DNA from: Prevotella sp.
GTDB taxonomy: Bacteria > Bacteroidota > Bacteroidia > Bacteroidales > Bacteroidaceae
Direction: 5' to 3'
DNA length: 64,000 bases
Assembly (NCBI GenBank): GCA_022486815.1
Contig: JAKVJW010000008.1
Coordinates: 1-64,000 of the forward strand
Shown: piece after piece, positions 39,608 through 48,218 of the stretch
Layout of the letters: every line of letters begins with the position of its first letter
Position numbering within the stretch: position 1 is the first letter of the stretch
Position numbers and translations under genes: made by a program
Notes under the pieces: model-generated
Database searches by the model: none
Seen by the model: only the letters and a program-made list of their open reading frames with translations
Told to the model about the DNA's origin: nothing

Positions 39608-39665
39608 TAGAACAGAATTGTTAATACCCGGATATGTTATATAGATTTGGAACGATTCAGATTTC

Positions 39666-41306
39666 TTATTTCAGATATTTGGCTAAAGGGCTCTTGATTT
39701 CCTTTAATCCTTCAGCTACATCCTTTGCATTTAACCTGGCGCCGGACAAACTGTTATGAGTATGGTCGTGGTTGTAATATTTTGACGCTTTAGCCTTATT
39801 GCCACAGTGCTTATCCAACCAATCAGCTGTAATATCATGCAGATCGACAAATTCCACACCCGTTGCCCGGACCACCTCTCGATACCATTTACCGTAGGTA
39901 TCATTACGACGTTCTATCTTTCCATCTTTCCACTCATTACGGGGTGTGAGCGAAACGAGTACAGGAGTAGCCCCTTTCTCGCGGACATCATCAATAAACT
40001 TCTTCAGATACCATCCGAAACTGTACACGACTTCGTAATGTCCGTTACGGGCAGACCTATAGATATGATCCGTATCCTGTGCACAGGCAATCACTCCTCG
40101 CTCTTTATCATGGTCAATAGGCCCGATATCATTGTGACCAAACTGAATAAGTACGAAATCTCCAGGTTGAAGGCTATTATAAACCCGGTCCCAACGACCT
40201 TCATTTAAGAAGGTGCGTGTAGAACTACCGGCCTTGGCAGCATTGAAACAAGTGATTTTCTTCTTGTCAAAGACCGTATAGGCTTGAGAGCCCCAGCCCC
40301 ACATGCCTTTCTTATCTTTATCCATGTTCTTTACAGTACTGTCCCCGGTAATCCAAACTACAGGCTTTCCCTTCTCACGCTTTACCGGTTCTGTAGGCAA
40401 GGCAACAGAAAGCATCATCTTCTGCAGAGGTCTTAAAGCAGGATTAGGACTATCGGCAATACCTTCTGCTGCACTGCGGGCATTCATCATCGCGCCGAAC
40501 CTGCTGCTATGGATGTGGTCAACATAGAACATATATTTCTCTTTCCAGTGACTATAACGATCCAGTTTCTCCCCAGAAATCTCATTCAAATCAATAAAAG
40601 GCACTCCATAGGTCGCAGCCACTTCTTCCAACCACTGCGTATGGATTTTTCTGACGATTTTCCCGGTTTTCGGATCATACGCATCACGGGGAGTCAGAGA
40701 CATCAGTATAGGATTGCCTCCCCGTAGACGGATGTCCCGGATAAACTTCCTCATATATTCGCCATAGGTAAAGACGGTCTCATGAACTCCGGTCTCTTTA
40801 ATGACCACTTGGAGAGAGTCCATGCCAGTACCCGGGATACTGGCCCGCGCACGTCCCCTGTCATAAGGGCCGTTGTCATTATGTCCGATAGAGATTATCA
40901 CCCAGTCACCGGGACGGATAGCATCTCTCACGGGAGCCCATAACTTATTATAATAGGTACGGCTACTCATGCCTCCCAAGGCCTGATTCTCTACTGTTAT
41001 TTTGTGAGGGTCAAAGAAAATATGCTCATAGTATCCCCATCCCCACTGACCATTGTGACCATCTCCCAAGGTTCCATTACGCATCGTAGAATTACCAATC
41101 AAAAAAAGGACCGGATGATTATTTATTCTACTGGAGCCGGGAACAGGACGAGCGGTCTGAGCTTTACCCAGACTATCCAAGGTCAGATCTACCACATGGT
41201 TCACATCCGCAAGAGGCGCTGGCACCTGAGCATCCATAGTAACAGGAACAACCATTGCCAATAGGAATGCAGACAGGCAAAGCATGACAAAATTTCTTTT
41301 CATCAT
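39666..41306 (-). CDS. Tandem-domain CE12-like (SGNH) esterase, secreted
   Basis: The protein holds two full SGNH/CE12 domains in one chain. Domain 1 (about 60-300) has FLIGNSTMRNG, NQALGGMSSRTYYN, ISIGHNDNG and VDHIHSSRFGA. Domain 2 (about 310-545) has WITGDSTVKN, NAAKAGSSTRTF, IQFGHNDIG and HDHTHNSLSGA. All catalytic blocks are kept in both, although block I is GNS in the first and GDS in the second. The signal peptide is clear (FVMLCLSAFLLAMVVPV). Two acetyl positions on rhamnogalacturonan could be served, but that is inference. ATG 41306 is chosen over the TTG at 41309. Two minus-strand TATCTTTG boxes upstream (41401-41408, 41482-41489) are possible promoters. Confidence 0.82.
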   Translation of the reverse strand: MMKRNFVMLCLSAFLLAMVVPVTMDAQVPAPLADVNHVVDLTLDSLGKAQTARPVPGSSRINNHPVLFLIGNSTMRNGTLGDGHNGQWGWGYYEHIFFDPHKITVENQALGGMSSRTYYNKLWAPVRDAIRPGDWVIISIGHNDNGPYDRGRARASIPGTGMDSLQVVIKETGVHETVFTYGEYMRKFIRDIRLRGGNPILMSLTPRDAYDPKTGKIVRKIHTQWLEEVAATYGVPFIDLNEISGEKLDRYSHWKEKYMFYVDHIHSSRFGAMMNARSAAEGIADSPNPALRPLQKMMLSVALPTEPVKREKGKPVVWITGDSTVKNMDKDKKGMWGWGSQAYTVFDKKKITCFNAAKAGSSTRTFLNEGRWDRVYNSLQPGDFVLIQFGHNDIGPIDHDKERGVIACAQDTDHIYRSARNGHYEVVYSFGWYLKKFIDDVREKGATPVLVSLTPRNEWKDGKIERRNDTYGKWYREVVRATGVEFVDLHDITADWLDKHCGNKAKASKYYNHDHTHNSLSGARLNAKDVAEGLKEIKSPLAKYLK

Positions 41307-41309
41307 CAA

Positions 41310-41732
41310 TTAGTTTTAATAGTTTATTTTTAAATAAATAGTGAGTTGTGACCCTTCCTTTCATTCTTTATGACTCAAGCGATCTATTTTACAGGAAAGA
41401 CAAAGATACAGATGGGAACGTGCTCAGATAATCATCGAACTTCCAAACATGTAAATTCCCTGCAACTCCTCCATTTTCTTGCAAAGATATAAAATAAACA
41501 AAAAGCATAAAAAGAATTCTGTTCAAAAAATATTCATTTTATTCAAATCTGCCAATTCAAATGGATCAAGCATAAATCTTTTCTTCGGAATTTCTATTCC
41601 GGCATAAGGGTTTTCCTATTCATACGACACATTCCAAACCGATTTTTCACATTGTGATAAAGATACTTAAACTTAAGGTAATATTCATTTTTAATTCTTA
41701 TCTTTGCAAACTATTTAAACCACTGTATAAAT
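41310..41732. promoter_or_regulatory. Divergent intergenic region between esterase and aldo/keto reductase genes
   Basis: It holds minus-strand TATCTTTG boxes at 41401-41408 and 41482-41489 and a plus-strand TATCTTTG at 41699-41706, 27 bp before the reductase. None has a clean -33 TTTG. A small hairpin (CGGAAT 41586-41591, ATTCCG 41596-41601) lies between. No gene seen. Confidence 0.45.
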
Positions 41733-42722
41733 ATGATTTCTGAACGATATGTAGCAGATAGCCACCGCTACGACAACGGCATGGAATATATCCGATGCGG
41801 ACACAGCGGGGTACTCCTGCCAAAAGTAAGTCTTGGATTCTGGCACAACTTTGGGAGTGTCAATTCGTATGAAAGAAGCCGCGAAATTACCCGTTTTGCA
41901 TTCGACCAAGGCATCACACATTTTGACTTGGCCAATAATTACGGACCTGTTTATGGCTCTGCAGAAGAGACCATGGGACATCTCATGGATGACACGTTCC
42001 GTCCTTACCGGGATGAACTCTTTATCAGTACTAAAGCTGGATATGATATGTGGCCCGGACCATACGGCAACTGGGGATCAAGGAAATATCTCATGGCAAG
42101 TATCGACCAAAGTCTCAATCGTATGCATCTTGACTATGTGGATCTCTTTTACAGCCATCGATATGATCCGAATACGCCACTGGAAGAAACCCTTCAGGCT
42201 CTTGTAGATATTGTACGCCAAGGCAAGGCTCTATATATAGGAATCAGCCGCTGGCCGCTGAAAGCACTCCAGTTTGCTGATGAATATCTTCGTAAACGAG
42301 ATGTCCCCTTACTCATCTACCAAGGACGACTTAACATACTTGACCGTGCGCCGGAGCAAGAGGGAATACTCAACTACTGTGCAGACCATGGTATCGGATT
42401 CATCTCTTTCTCTCCATTAGCACAAGGATTGCTCACCAGCCGCTACCTGAACGGAATACCTGCAGACAGCAGGATGTCACAACACAATTCTTTAGGACAG
42501 TCTGTCCTTACACCGGAACTCCTCCAGTATCTGAAAGATCTTAATGCTATCGCCGTTCAGCAAAAAGAATCTCTCGCGGATCTGGCCTTATCCTGGATAC
42601 TGGCACAACATGGCGTAACATCCGTATTGATCGGAGCCAGCAGTACAGAACAGTTGAAAGACAATTTAAGGTGTGTCCATGCCCCCAGTCTTGAGGGTGT
42701 TCAGATTCCCGAATTCAAATAA
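41733..42722 (+). CDS. Aldo/keto reductase, YghZ-like
   Basis: This is an NAD(P)H-dependent cytoplasmic aldehyde reductase. The 329-residue protein has the catalytic tetrad: Asp and Tyr in HFDLANNYGPVYGSAEE, Lys in ISTKAGYDMWPGPYG, and His in DLFYSHRYDP. The C-terminal NADP-binding loop reads LIGASSTEQLKDNL. The PGPYG region resembles E. coli YghZ (L-glyceraldehyde-3-phosphate reductase). In a rhamnose-using locus it could act on L-lactaldehyde, but that is speculative. It is followed 46 bp later by the LtaS-like gene on the same strand. Confidence 0.87.
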   Translation: MISERYVADSHRYDNGMEYIRCGHSGVLLPKVSLGFWHNFGSVNSYERSREITRFAFDQGITHFDLANNYGPVYGSAEETMGHLMDDTFRPYRDELFISTKAGYDMWPGPYGNWGSRKYLMASIDQSLNRMHLDYVDLFYSHRYDPNTPLEETLQALVDIVRQGKALYIGISRWPLKALQFADEYLRKRDVPLLIYQGRLNILDRAPEQEGILNYCADHGIGFISFSPLAQGLLTSRYLNGIPADSRMSQHNSLGQSVLTPELLQYLKDLNAIAVQQKESLADLALSWILAQHGVTSVLIGASSTEQLKDNLRCVHAPSLEGVQIPEFK

Positions 42723-42768
42723 GAATCTTTCACGCAATCATTTTCTATAAAAACTATTCACTATTTTG

Positions 42769-44625
42769 ATGAAACATAGAATAAAATATATTGTCTCCTT
42801 TTTTTTACTGATTTGGGGATATTTTCTTCTGCAAAAACCTTTTTTCATACTCTGTAATGCTTTACAAGGTTATTCCATAAAAGAATACTTGGAAGTCATT
42901 CTTCATGGTGCCTCACTGGACGCCACAACTGCGGGTTACCTGACTATCATCCCTTTTATACTTACCGTTGCTTCTATTTGGTTCAAGCATCTGCCCTTCC
43001 GTAAGATACTTTTCCCATACTATATCATCATAGCATTCTTCACTTCCTTGATTTTCATCGCAGATCTGTCACTCTATGCTTTTTGGCAGTATAAAATGGA
43101 TGCTTCCATATTTATATATCTGGGATCTCCCAAACAGGCCTTTGCCAGTGTGTCCACAGGATATATTCTTCTTCGTATCCTAATTATTCTTATGCTGACA
43201 GCCTTGATAACGGGATTACTTTACAAGACTACTCCTCAATATTTTCCACAAATTGACCAACACAAACGACAAACTTTCAACACCTTATGGGCACTCCCTC
43301 TGGGGGGAATTTTGTTTCTGATCATTCGAGGAGGCTGGACAGTAGCCACCGCAAATGTAAGCCAGGTATATTTCAGTGGAGATCAGTTTCTTAATCAGTC
43401 TGCCATAAATCCAGACTTCAATTTACTTTGGAGTATAGGAAAGCAAAACGACTATTCAAAAGAATTCAACTTTTTCAATGAATCCAAGAGAAAAGATCTC
43501 ATGACCGGGCTGTATCCCAAAGAGGATACCAACACAGAAGAAATTCTTACAACACGTCGTCCGAATGTATTAATCATTCTGATGGAAAGTTTCGGAGGAA
43601 CATTCATTAAACCTTTGGGAGGAGTTCCATACGTTGCACCCCATCTAAACCAACTGACAAAAGAAGGCATTTTCTTCTCCAATTGCTACGCCAACAGTTT
43701 CCGTACAGACCGTGGCAGTGTCTGTGCTTTCAGTGGCTACCCGGGACTGCCTACTGTTTCTATCATGAAGGTACCTGCACTCAGTAAGACGATGCCTTGT
43801 ATAGCACGGTCATTCGCCAAAGCGGGATATAAGACGGACTTTCTCTATGGTGGAGATCCTAATTTTACGGATATGCAGAGTTATCTGCTTATGGGTGGCT
43901 ACCAGCATATCACATCAGAAAATGATTTTACAGAAGCACAAAAGAATTACAGTAAATGGGGTGTCAATGATGCTGTAACATTCGACTATCTCTATCATCA
44001 GATTGCTCATCGTGACCCGAAGTCACATTGGTTGACGACATTCCTGACCCTTAGCAGTCATGAACCTTTCAAAGTTCCTTATCACCGTCTGGCCGATAAA
44101 GAACTAAACGCCTTTGCCTTTACGGATGCCTGTATCGGCAAATTGATTGCCCGTCTAAAGGCTCTCCCACAATGGAAGAACCTATTAATCGTATTCCTGC
44201 CCGACCATGGTATCTATTATCCGGAAAAAGGAGAACGTAATGGCCCTCGATATTATCGGATACCTCTGATCTGGACCGGCGGAGCCGTACGCAAGCCAAT
44301 GGTTATCAGTAAAATCATGAATCAGGCTGACCTTCCAGCCACCATTCTCGGACAACTTGGCCTCTCTCATCAAGACTATCCTTTCAGCCGGAATGTACTC
44401 AGTACTTCCTACATTCATCCTTTCGCCTTCTACTCTTTTGTCAATGGTTTTGGCTATTGTGACAGTACGGGTGTAAGCGTCTATGACGATGTCTCAGGAA
44501 AAGAGATAATCCCTCAGAATCGATCTGGCAAACAACGGATTGAAAAAGGAAAAGCCATCTTACAAAGTCTCTACAAGGACTTAGGTGAAAGACAAAAGAA
44601 TAATCATTTGACTCATAAAAGGTAA
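42769..44625 (+). CDS. LtaS-like phosphoglycerol transferase / sulfatase-family membrane enzyme
   Basis: The N-terminal 190 residues contain about five membrane helices. An extracytoplasmic alkaline-phosphatase-superfamily domain follows with RPNVLIILMESFGG (metal site), NCYANSFRTDRGSVCAFSG (nucleophile region) and IVFLPDHGIYYPEKG (metal ligands). Such proteins transfer phosphoglycerol or other head groups to envelope glycans. The exact substrate is unknown. ATG 42769 is preferred to a TTG one codon earlier. It probably shares a transcript with the aldo/keto reductase gene. Neither gene has an obvious pectin role, so they may be passengers. A hairpin terminator follows. Confidence 0.8.
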   Translation: MKHRIKYIVSFFLLIWGYFLLQKPFFILCNALQGYSIKEYLEVILHGASLDATTAGYLTIIPFILTVASIWFKHLPFRKILFPYYIIIAFFTSLIFIADLSLYAFWQYKMDASIFIYLGSPKQAFASVSTGYILLRILIILMLTALITGLLYKTTPQYFPQIDQHKRQTFNTLWALPLGGILFLIIRGGWTVATANVSQVYFSGDQFLNQSAINPDFNLLWSIGKQNDYSKEFNFFNESKRKDLMTGLYPKEDTNTEEILTTRRPNVLIILMESFGGTFIKPLGGVPYVAPHLNQLTKEGIFFSNCYANSFRTDRGSVCAFSGYPGLPTVSIMKVPALSKTMPCIARSFAKAGYKTDFLYGGDPNFTDMQSYLLMGGYQHITSENDFTEAQKNYSKWGVNDAVTFDYLYHQIAHRDPKSHWLTTFLTLSSHEPFKVPYHRLADKELNAFAFTDACIGKLIARLKALPQWKNLLIVFLPDHGIYYPEKGERNGPRYYRIPLIWTGGAVRKPMVISKIMNQADLPATILGQLGLSHQDYPFSRNVLSTSYIHPFAFYSFVNGFGYCDSTGVSVYDDVSGKEIIPQNRSGKQRIEKGKAILQSLYKDLGERQKNNHLTHKR

Positions 44626-44662
44626 AAATGAAAATTTAAAGAGAACATTTCCGTTACAAAAT

Positions 44663-44707
44663 CAAATGGGCTACCGTGAATAATTCATGATAGTCCATTT
44701 TGTTTTT
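44663..44707 (+). terminator. Terminator after the LtaS-like gene
   Basis: CAAATGG and CTA pair, with mismatches, with TAG and CCATTTTG across 44663-44702, followed by TTTTT. It separates the plus-strand pair from the convergent GH2 gene. Confidence 0.65.
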
Positions 44708-44759
44708 AGTACTCATTGTCAAACAACTCCAGCATCTCTCTTACACATAAGTTACCTTT

Positions 44760-47642
44760 TTATTTCAACTTCGGTTTCAACTCATCCGGCGAATCTTTCG
44801 TAAACATATTTACTTTAGGGGCCTCTTTCTCATAGAGATCGGATATCGTTTTCAAAGGAACACAAAGTGTAGGCTGGAAACGCGGACTGCTCATATAATC
44901 AAGGATAGATTTACGGAGTTGACGGGCTACCAGTCGTATATCAAGATGGTTTGAAAGGTCTATGGTGGTCATCATCAACTTGCCATTGAGCACATTAGCT
45001 TCAAAAAGCATACCGAGTTTTCTACTGACATGCCAGGTATCTATCGATTGTACAATAGGTTGATAATCCTTCGGAAACTCTGAAAGGTTCATGACCTGGG
45101 CTTTGTTTACCAATTCCCACCAGTTCAGATTCTGCCAGTTGTCTGTAGGAAACTCTGCAAAAACAGGATGATGGTTTTTTATATAAGAACCTGTAGTATG
45201 CGGAGGACGCATCTTAAACCAACTTGTATTCCAGAATACCGGAAGATAAGTCTGTTTCACATCATCACCGTATTTTATCTTTCCGGCAGCCACAAGAAGG
45301 ACCTTTCCCCCCTTACGCAGGATACTAACAGCTTTTGCATCAAGCGTATCAGAAATATATACAGTCGCCGGATGCGGCAGATTTACAGGAGGATAAACCC
45401 AGAAATCCCACTGATTCTTCACTGCATTGACAGCCTTCGGATCAGAATCAGGAATACCGGTCACACAAGATACCGTCAACGTGAGTTTTGCGGGATGAGT
45501 AACTTTCGAAGGATCAAATACGACAGTTCCTAAAAGGAAGTTCTTCCCTACCGGAATATCGCAGACACGCAAAACACCTGAAGACAATGTATCTGCCCCT
45601 TCCGTAACCGTATAGAAAGTCTTGGCTTTGCGGATAGTGCCGGAATAAGCATTATACAACTCTACCGGTACATTTACCGTATCTTCTGTGGAAAACACAA
45701 ATTTTCTGAAACGTGCCAGAGGAACTATCGGAGAACAGAACTCTCTCCACTCCGGTGCCGTAACGTATCCTTTCTCCTTCCAGAAGACATTCAAGGGGCC
45801 TACAAGAGCAGTCCCCTGACCACTGTAATCATTCAGTCCAAGTAAGAAGAAACCAGAATAATCCTTTGTCCTGAGATTACGTTCGATTTCGTATTTATAC
45901 GCCAGCACCTGGAGTTTACCACTGGCATGAAGAAACTTTTCAGCCATGTCAGACATACCATGGTCATGAAGCAAGTCGGCAAAGATATCAAAATTCTTTG
46001 CCTTATATACACCTGTGTACTGACTACGTTCCTTCAGATCAGGGAAAGCACACCATTGTCCCTGTTCATGAGCAATAACAGGAGAATCATTCTCACCGGG
46101 TCCCTTAAAATTACGTGGATGAAGTATATCGTTAAAATAATCATCATTGCTTTGTGGCGCATGACTGGTCCAATCAAGTCCTCGGCCCCCACCCTTCACA
46201 TGATAATCACTTCCGGAATCCCACGCCCAGCCTCCTCCGACCGATGCGCCACAGTAAACTCTTCTCGGATCATATCGCTTCATCTGGTTAACCCAGTTAT
46301 TACACCATTTCACCCAATCGCCAGCTGGTTCATTACCCGCTGCCATCATCACGAAACTAGGATGATTGCCGTATGTATCAACGATACGCTTCGTCTCAGC
46401 CATCAGATAAGTATCAATCTTCATCCCTCGTCCGAGTTTAACTCCGTGATTCGGCCAGGACGGACCTTCAGGCTGAAGATAAAAGCCGATCTGATCTGCT
46501 GCAGTAAATGCTGCTTCAGGAGGGCAATAACTATGGAAACGCATCGCATTCAGGCCATAGGCCTTGCATTTTCTAAAGATAGCCAGCCACGAATCAACAT
46601 CACAAGGAGGATAACCGGTCAATGGAAAATTACAATTTTCAACCGTCCCCCGAATCCATATCGGTTGACCGTTCATATATAGCTGACGGCCTTTTATACT
46701 AATCTGACGGACCCCGAATATTACTCGAGAGGTATCTTTTCTGACCAAGACACTAAGGTGATAGACATTGGGATGGAACGCATCCCAAGACTTCAAAGAA
46801 CAGGAAAGTTGATATTTTCTGGTAGATTGGCTGTCAGAGACGGAGTCTGATTGAGAATGAAGGACCTTCACCGGTTGATTATCAATAAGAAAACGTACCG
46901 ATCTTTCAAAACCCTTTATCCCTTGTACAACAACCTGTAAAGAATGGCTTCGTTCATCGTACTGTCCTACACGGATCCGATCAACCGTTTTACGGTCTCT
47001 GACCAACAATTGTATTCTCCCAACAATACCATTCCAGTTGCCTTGTGTCTGATCCGTAACACTATGAGAATCTTTACCCACATCCACATTTTCTATCCCA
47101 TTGTAAACCCGGACAGCAATCTGGTTCATCTTACCAAAGGATAAATATCGTGTGAGATCATACTGATGAGGCGTACTCAGGGAAAGTTGATGTCCCACCT
47201 CCTTTCCATTCACATAGACAGTTGTCTCGATATGAGGACGTTCGAGAAAGAGAATGATGCGATTTTTCTTCCAATACGCAGGAATACTGACCGACTTCCA
47301 GTACCATGCCGGACCCACATAATGCTTCGCAGGAGTCAGGAAGAACGGAAACTTTATATTTCCCGGTTGGCGGTATTTCGCCATATAGGGATTATAATAA
47401 TAGCTCGAATCATACAACGAGCATGTCCACTTTGTATCTGCAGACACCTCATCACCTTTGCCATTGGTCAACATAGAACCTGGTAAAGTGATACGTTCTC
47501 CTTTTATCTTTTCCAGGCAAGAAGGATTAGAAACATCTCCAATTGAAAAGTTCCAGTAACCGGACAGATCAATTCTGTTCTGGGCATCGGCCATAAATCC
47601 GAATAAGACCCAGATCAAACAAAAAAATATTAGCTTTTTCAA
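44760..47642 (-). CDS. GH2 family glycoside hydrolase, secreted (960 residues)
   Basis: After a signal peptide (MKKLIFFCLIWVLFGFMADA), the GH2 sugar-binding domain shows WYWKSVSIPAYWKKNRIILFLERPH and TTVYVNGKEVGHQ. The barrel has the acid/base Glu438 (MAAGNEPAGDW) and nucleophile Glu526 (PVIAHEQGQW). The C-terminal 350 residues contain further beta domains and VSRKLGMLFEANVLNGKLMM. This resembles large GH2 enzymes of rhamnogalacturonan loci, where beta-galactosidase activity is usual; specificity is inferred. The only start that keeps a signal peptide is a TTG at 47642. It lies 89 bp after rhaM. A truncated paralogue sits upstream. Confidence 0.85.
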   Translation of the reverse strand: MKKLIFFCLIWVLFGFMADAQNRIDLSGYWNFSIGDVSNPSCLEKIKGERITLPGSMLTNGKGDEVSADTKWTCSLYDSSYYYNPYMAKYRQPGNIKFPFFLTPAKHYVGPAWYWKSVSIPAYWKKNRIILFLERPHIETTVYVNGKEVGHQLSLSTPHQYDLTRYLSFGKMNQIAVRVYNGIENVDVGKDSHSVTDQTQGNWNGIVGRIQLLVRDRKTVDRIRVGQYDERSHSLQVVVQGIKGFERSVRFLIDNQPVKVLHSQSDSVSDSQSTRKYQLSCSLKSWDAFHPNVYHLSVLVRKDTSRVIFGVRQISIKGRQLYMNGQPIWIRGTVENCNFPLTGYPPCDVDSWLAIFRKCKAYGLNAMRFHSYCPPEAAFTAADQIGFYLQPEGPSWPNHGVKLGRGMKIDTYLMAETKRIVDTYGNHPSFVMMAAGNEPAGDWVKWCNNWVNQMKRYDPRRVYCGASVGGGWAWDSGSDYHVKGGGRGLDWTSHAPQSNDDYFNDILHPRNFKGPGENDSPVIAHEQGQWCAFPDLKERSQYTGVYKAKNFDIFADLLHDHGMSDMAEKFLHASGKLQVLAYKYEIERNLRTKDYSGFFLLGLNDYSGQGTALVGPLNVFWKEKGYVTAPEWREFCSPIVPLARFRKFVFSTEDTVNVPVELYNAYSGTIRKAKTFYTVTEGADTLSSGVLRVCDIPVGKNFLLGTVVFDPSKVTHPAKLTLTVSCVTGIPDSDPKAVNAVKNQWDFWVYPPVNLPHPATVYISDTLDAKAVSILRKGGKVLLVAAGKIKYGDDVKQTYLPVFWNTSWFKMRPPHTTGSYIKNHHPVFAEFPTDNWQNLNWWELVNKAQVMNLSEFPKDYQPIVQSIDTWHVSRKLGMLFEANVLNGKLMMTTIDLSNHLDIRLVARQLRKSILDYMSSPRFQPTLCVPLKTISDLYEKEAPKVNMFTKDSPDELKPKLK

Positions 47643-47731
47643 AAGTCAAGAATATAAAATATGAGAAAAACTTTTAAATAGGAAAAGACTTACAACTTAT
47701 TTACCTTTCCCGAAAAATACGGACACCTTTT

Positions 47732-48052
47732 TCATTCCAAATGGAAAAGTTCTTCCAATGGAACACTAACCGGAGAATTATCCTTATTTGTATCCATAAG
47801 GTCTGCCATCATATTCCACCATTTCTGAGTGATCGGATCTACACGACTGGCATCCTGAGTATTCATATTCTTGTTACACTCTTGATAAGCAAACAAAAGG
47901 TTTGTTTCCTTATCCCAGAAGATACTATAGTTACTGACTCCTTGATTTTCTTTAATCATCTTTACCATTTCCGGCCAGATAGCAGCATGACGTTTAGCAT
48001 ACTCCACTTCACAACCCGGCTTCAAATGCATTTTAAAAGCAAATCGTTTCAT
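47732..48052 (-). CDS. rhaM: L-rhamnose mutarotase
   Basis: The cytoplasmic enzyme interconverts alpha- and beta-L-rhamnose so that isomerase can use it. Its 106 residues include MKRFAFKMHLKPGCEVEYAKRH (His near residue 22), HAAIWPEMVKMIKENQG, NYSIFWDKETNLLFAYQE and the C-terminal MADLMDTN. These are the RhaM signature segments. The open frame extends 25 codons upstream, but homologues start at this ATG and a TATTTTTG promoter box at 48125-48132 gives a leader of about 67 nt. It is direct evidence that the locus handles L-rhamnose. Confidence 0.93.
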   Translation of the reverse strand: MKRFAFKMHLKPGCEVEYAKRHAAIWPEMVKMIKENQGVSNYSIFWDKETNLLFAYQECNKNMNTQDASRVDPITQKWWNMMADLMDTNKDNSPVSVPLEELFHLE

Positions 48053-48124
48053 GATTGTTTGTTTTTGATATTGTCTTAGTGATTCTATTCCTCCATGTAT
48101 GCGAAACATGAAGTAATCTATATA

Positions 48125-48132
48125 CAAAAATA
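48125..48132 (-). promoter_or_regulatory. -7 box of rhaM-GH2
   Basis: TATTTTTG on the minus strand, about 73 bp upstream of ATG 48052. The -33 box is not evident. Confidence 0.4.
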
Positions 48133-48218
48133 CTAAAAATAATTATACAATAGTAATGTTATACTAGGATTTCATCTTTTTTATCCAGAATAACATAAGA
48201 TAGATGAATTCACAATAA

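Noticed and set aside
45927..46682. 251-codon plus-strand frame opposite the GH2 gene
   Set aside because: It is a shadow of the GH2 coding sequence on the other strand.
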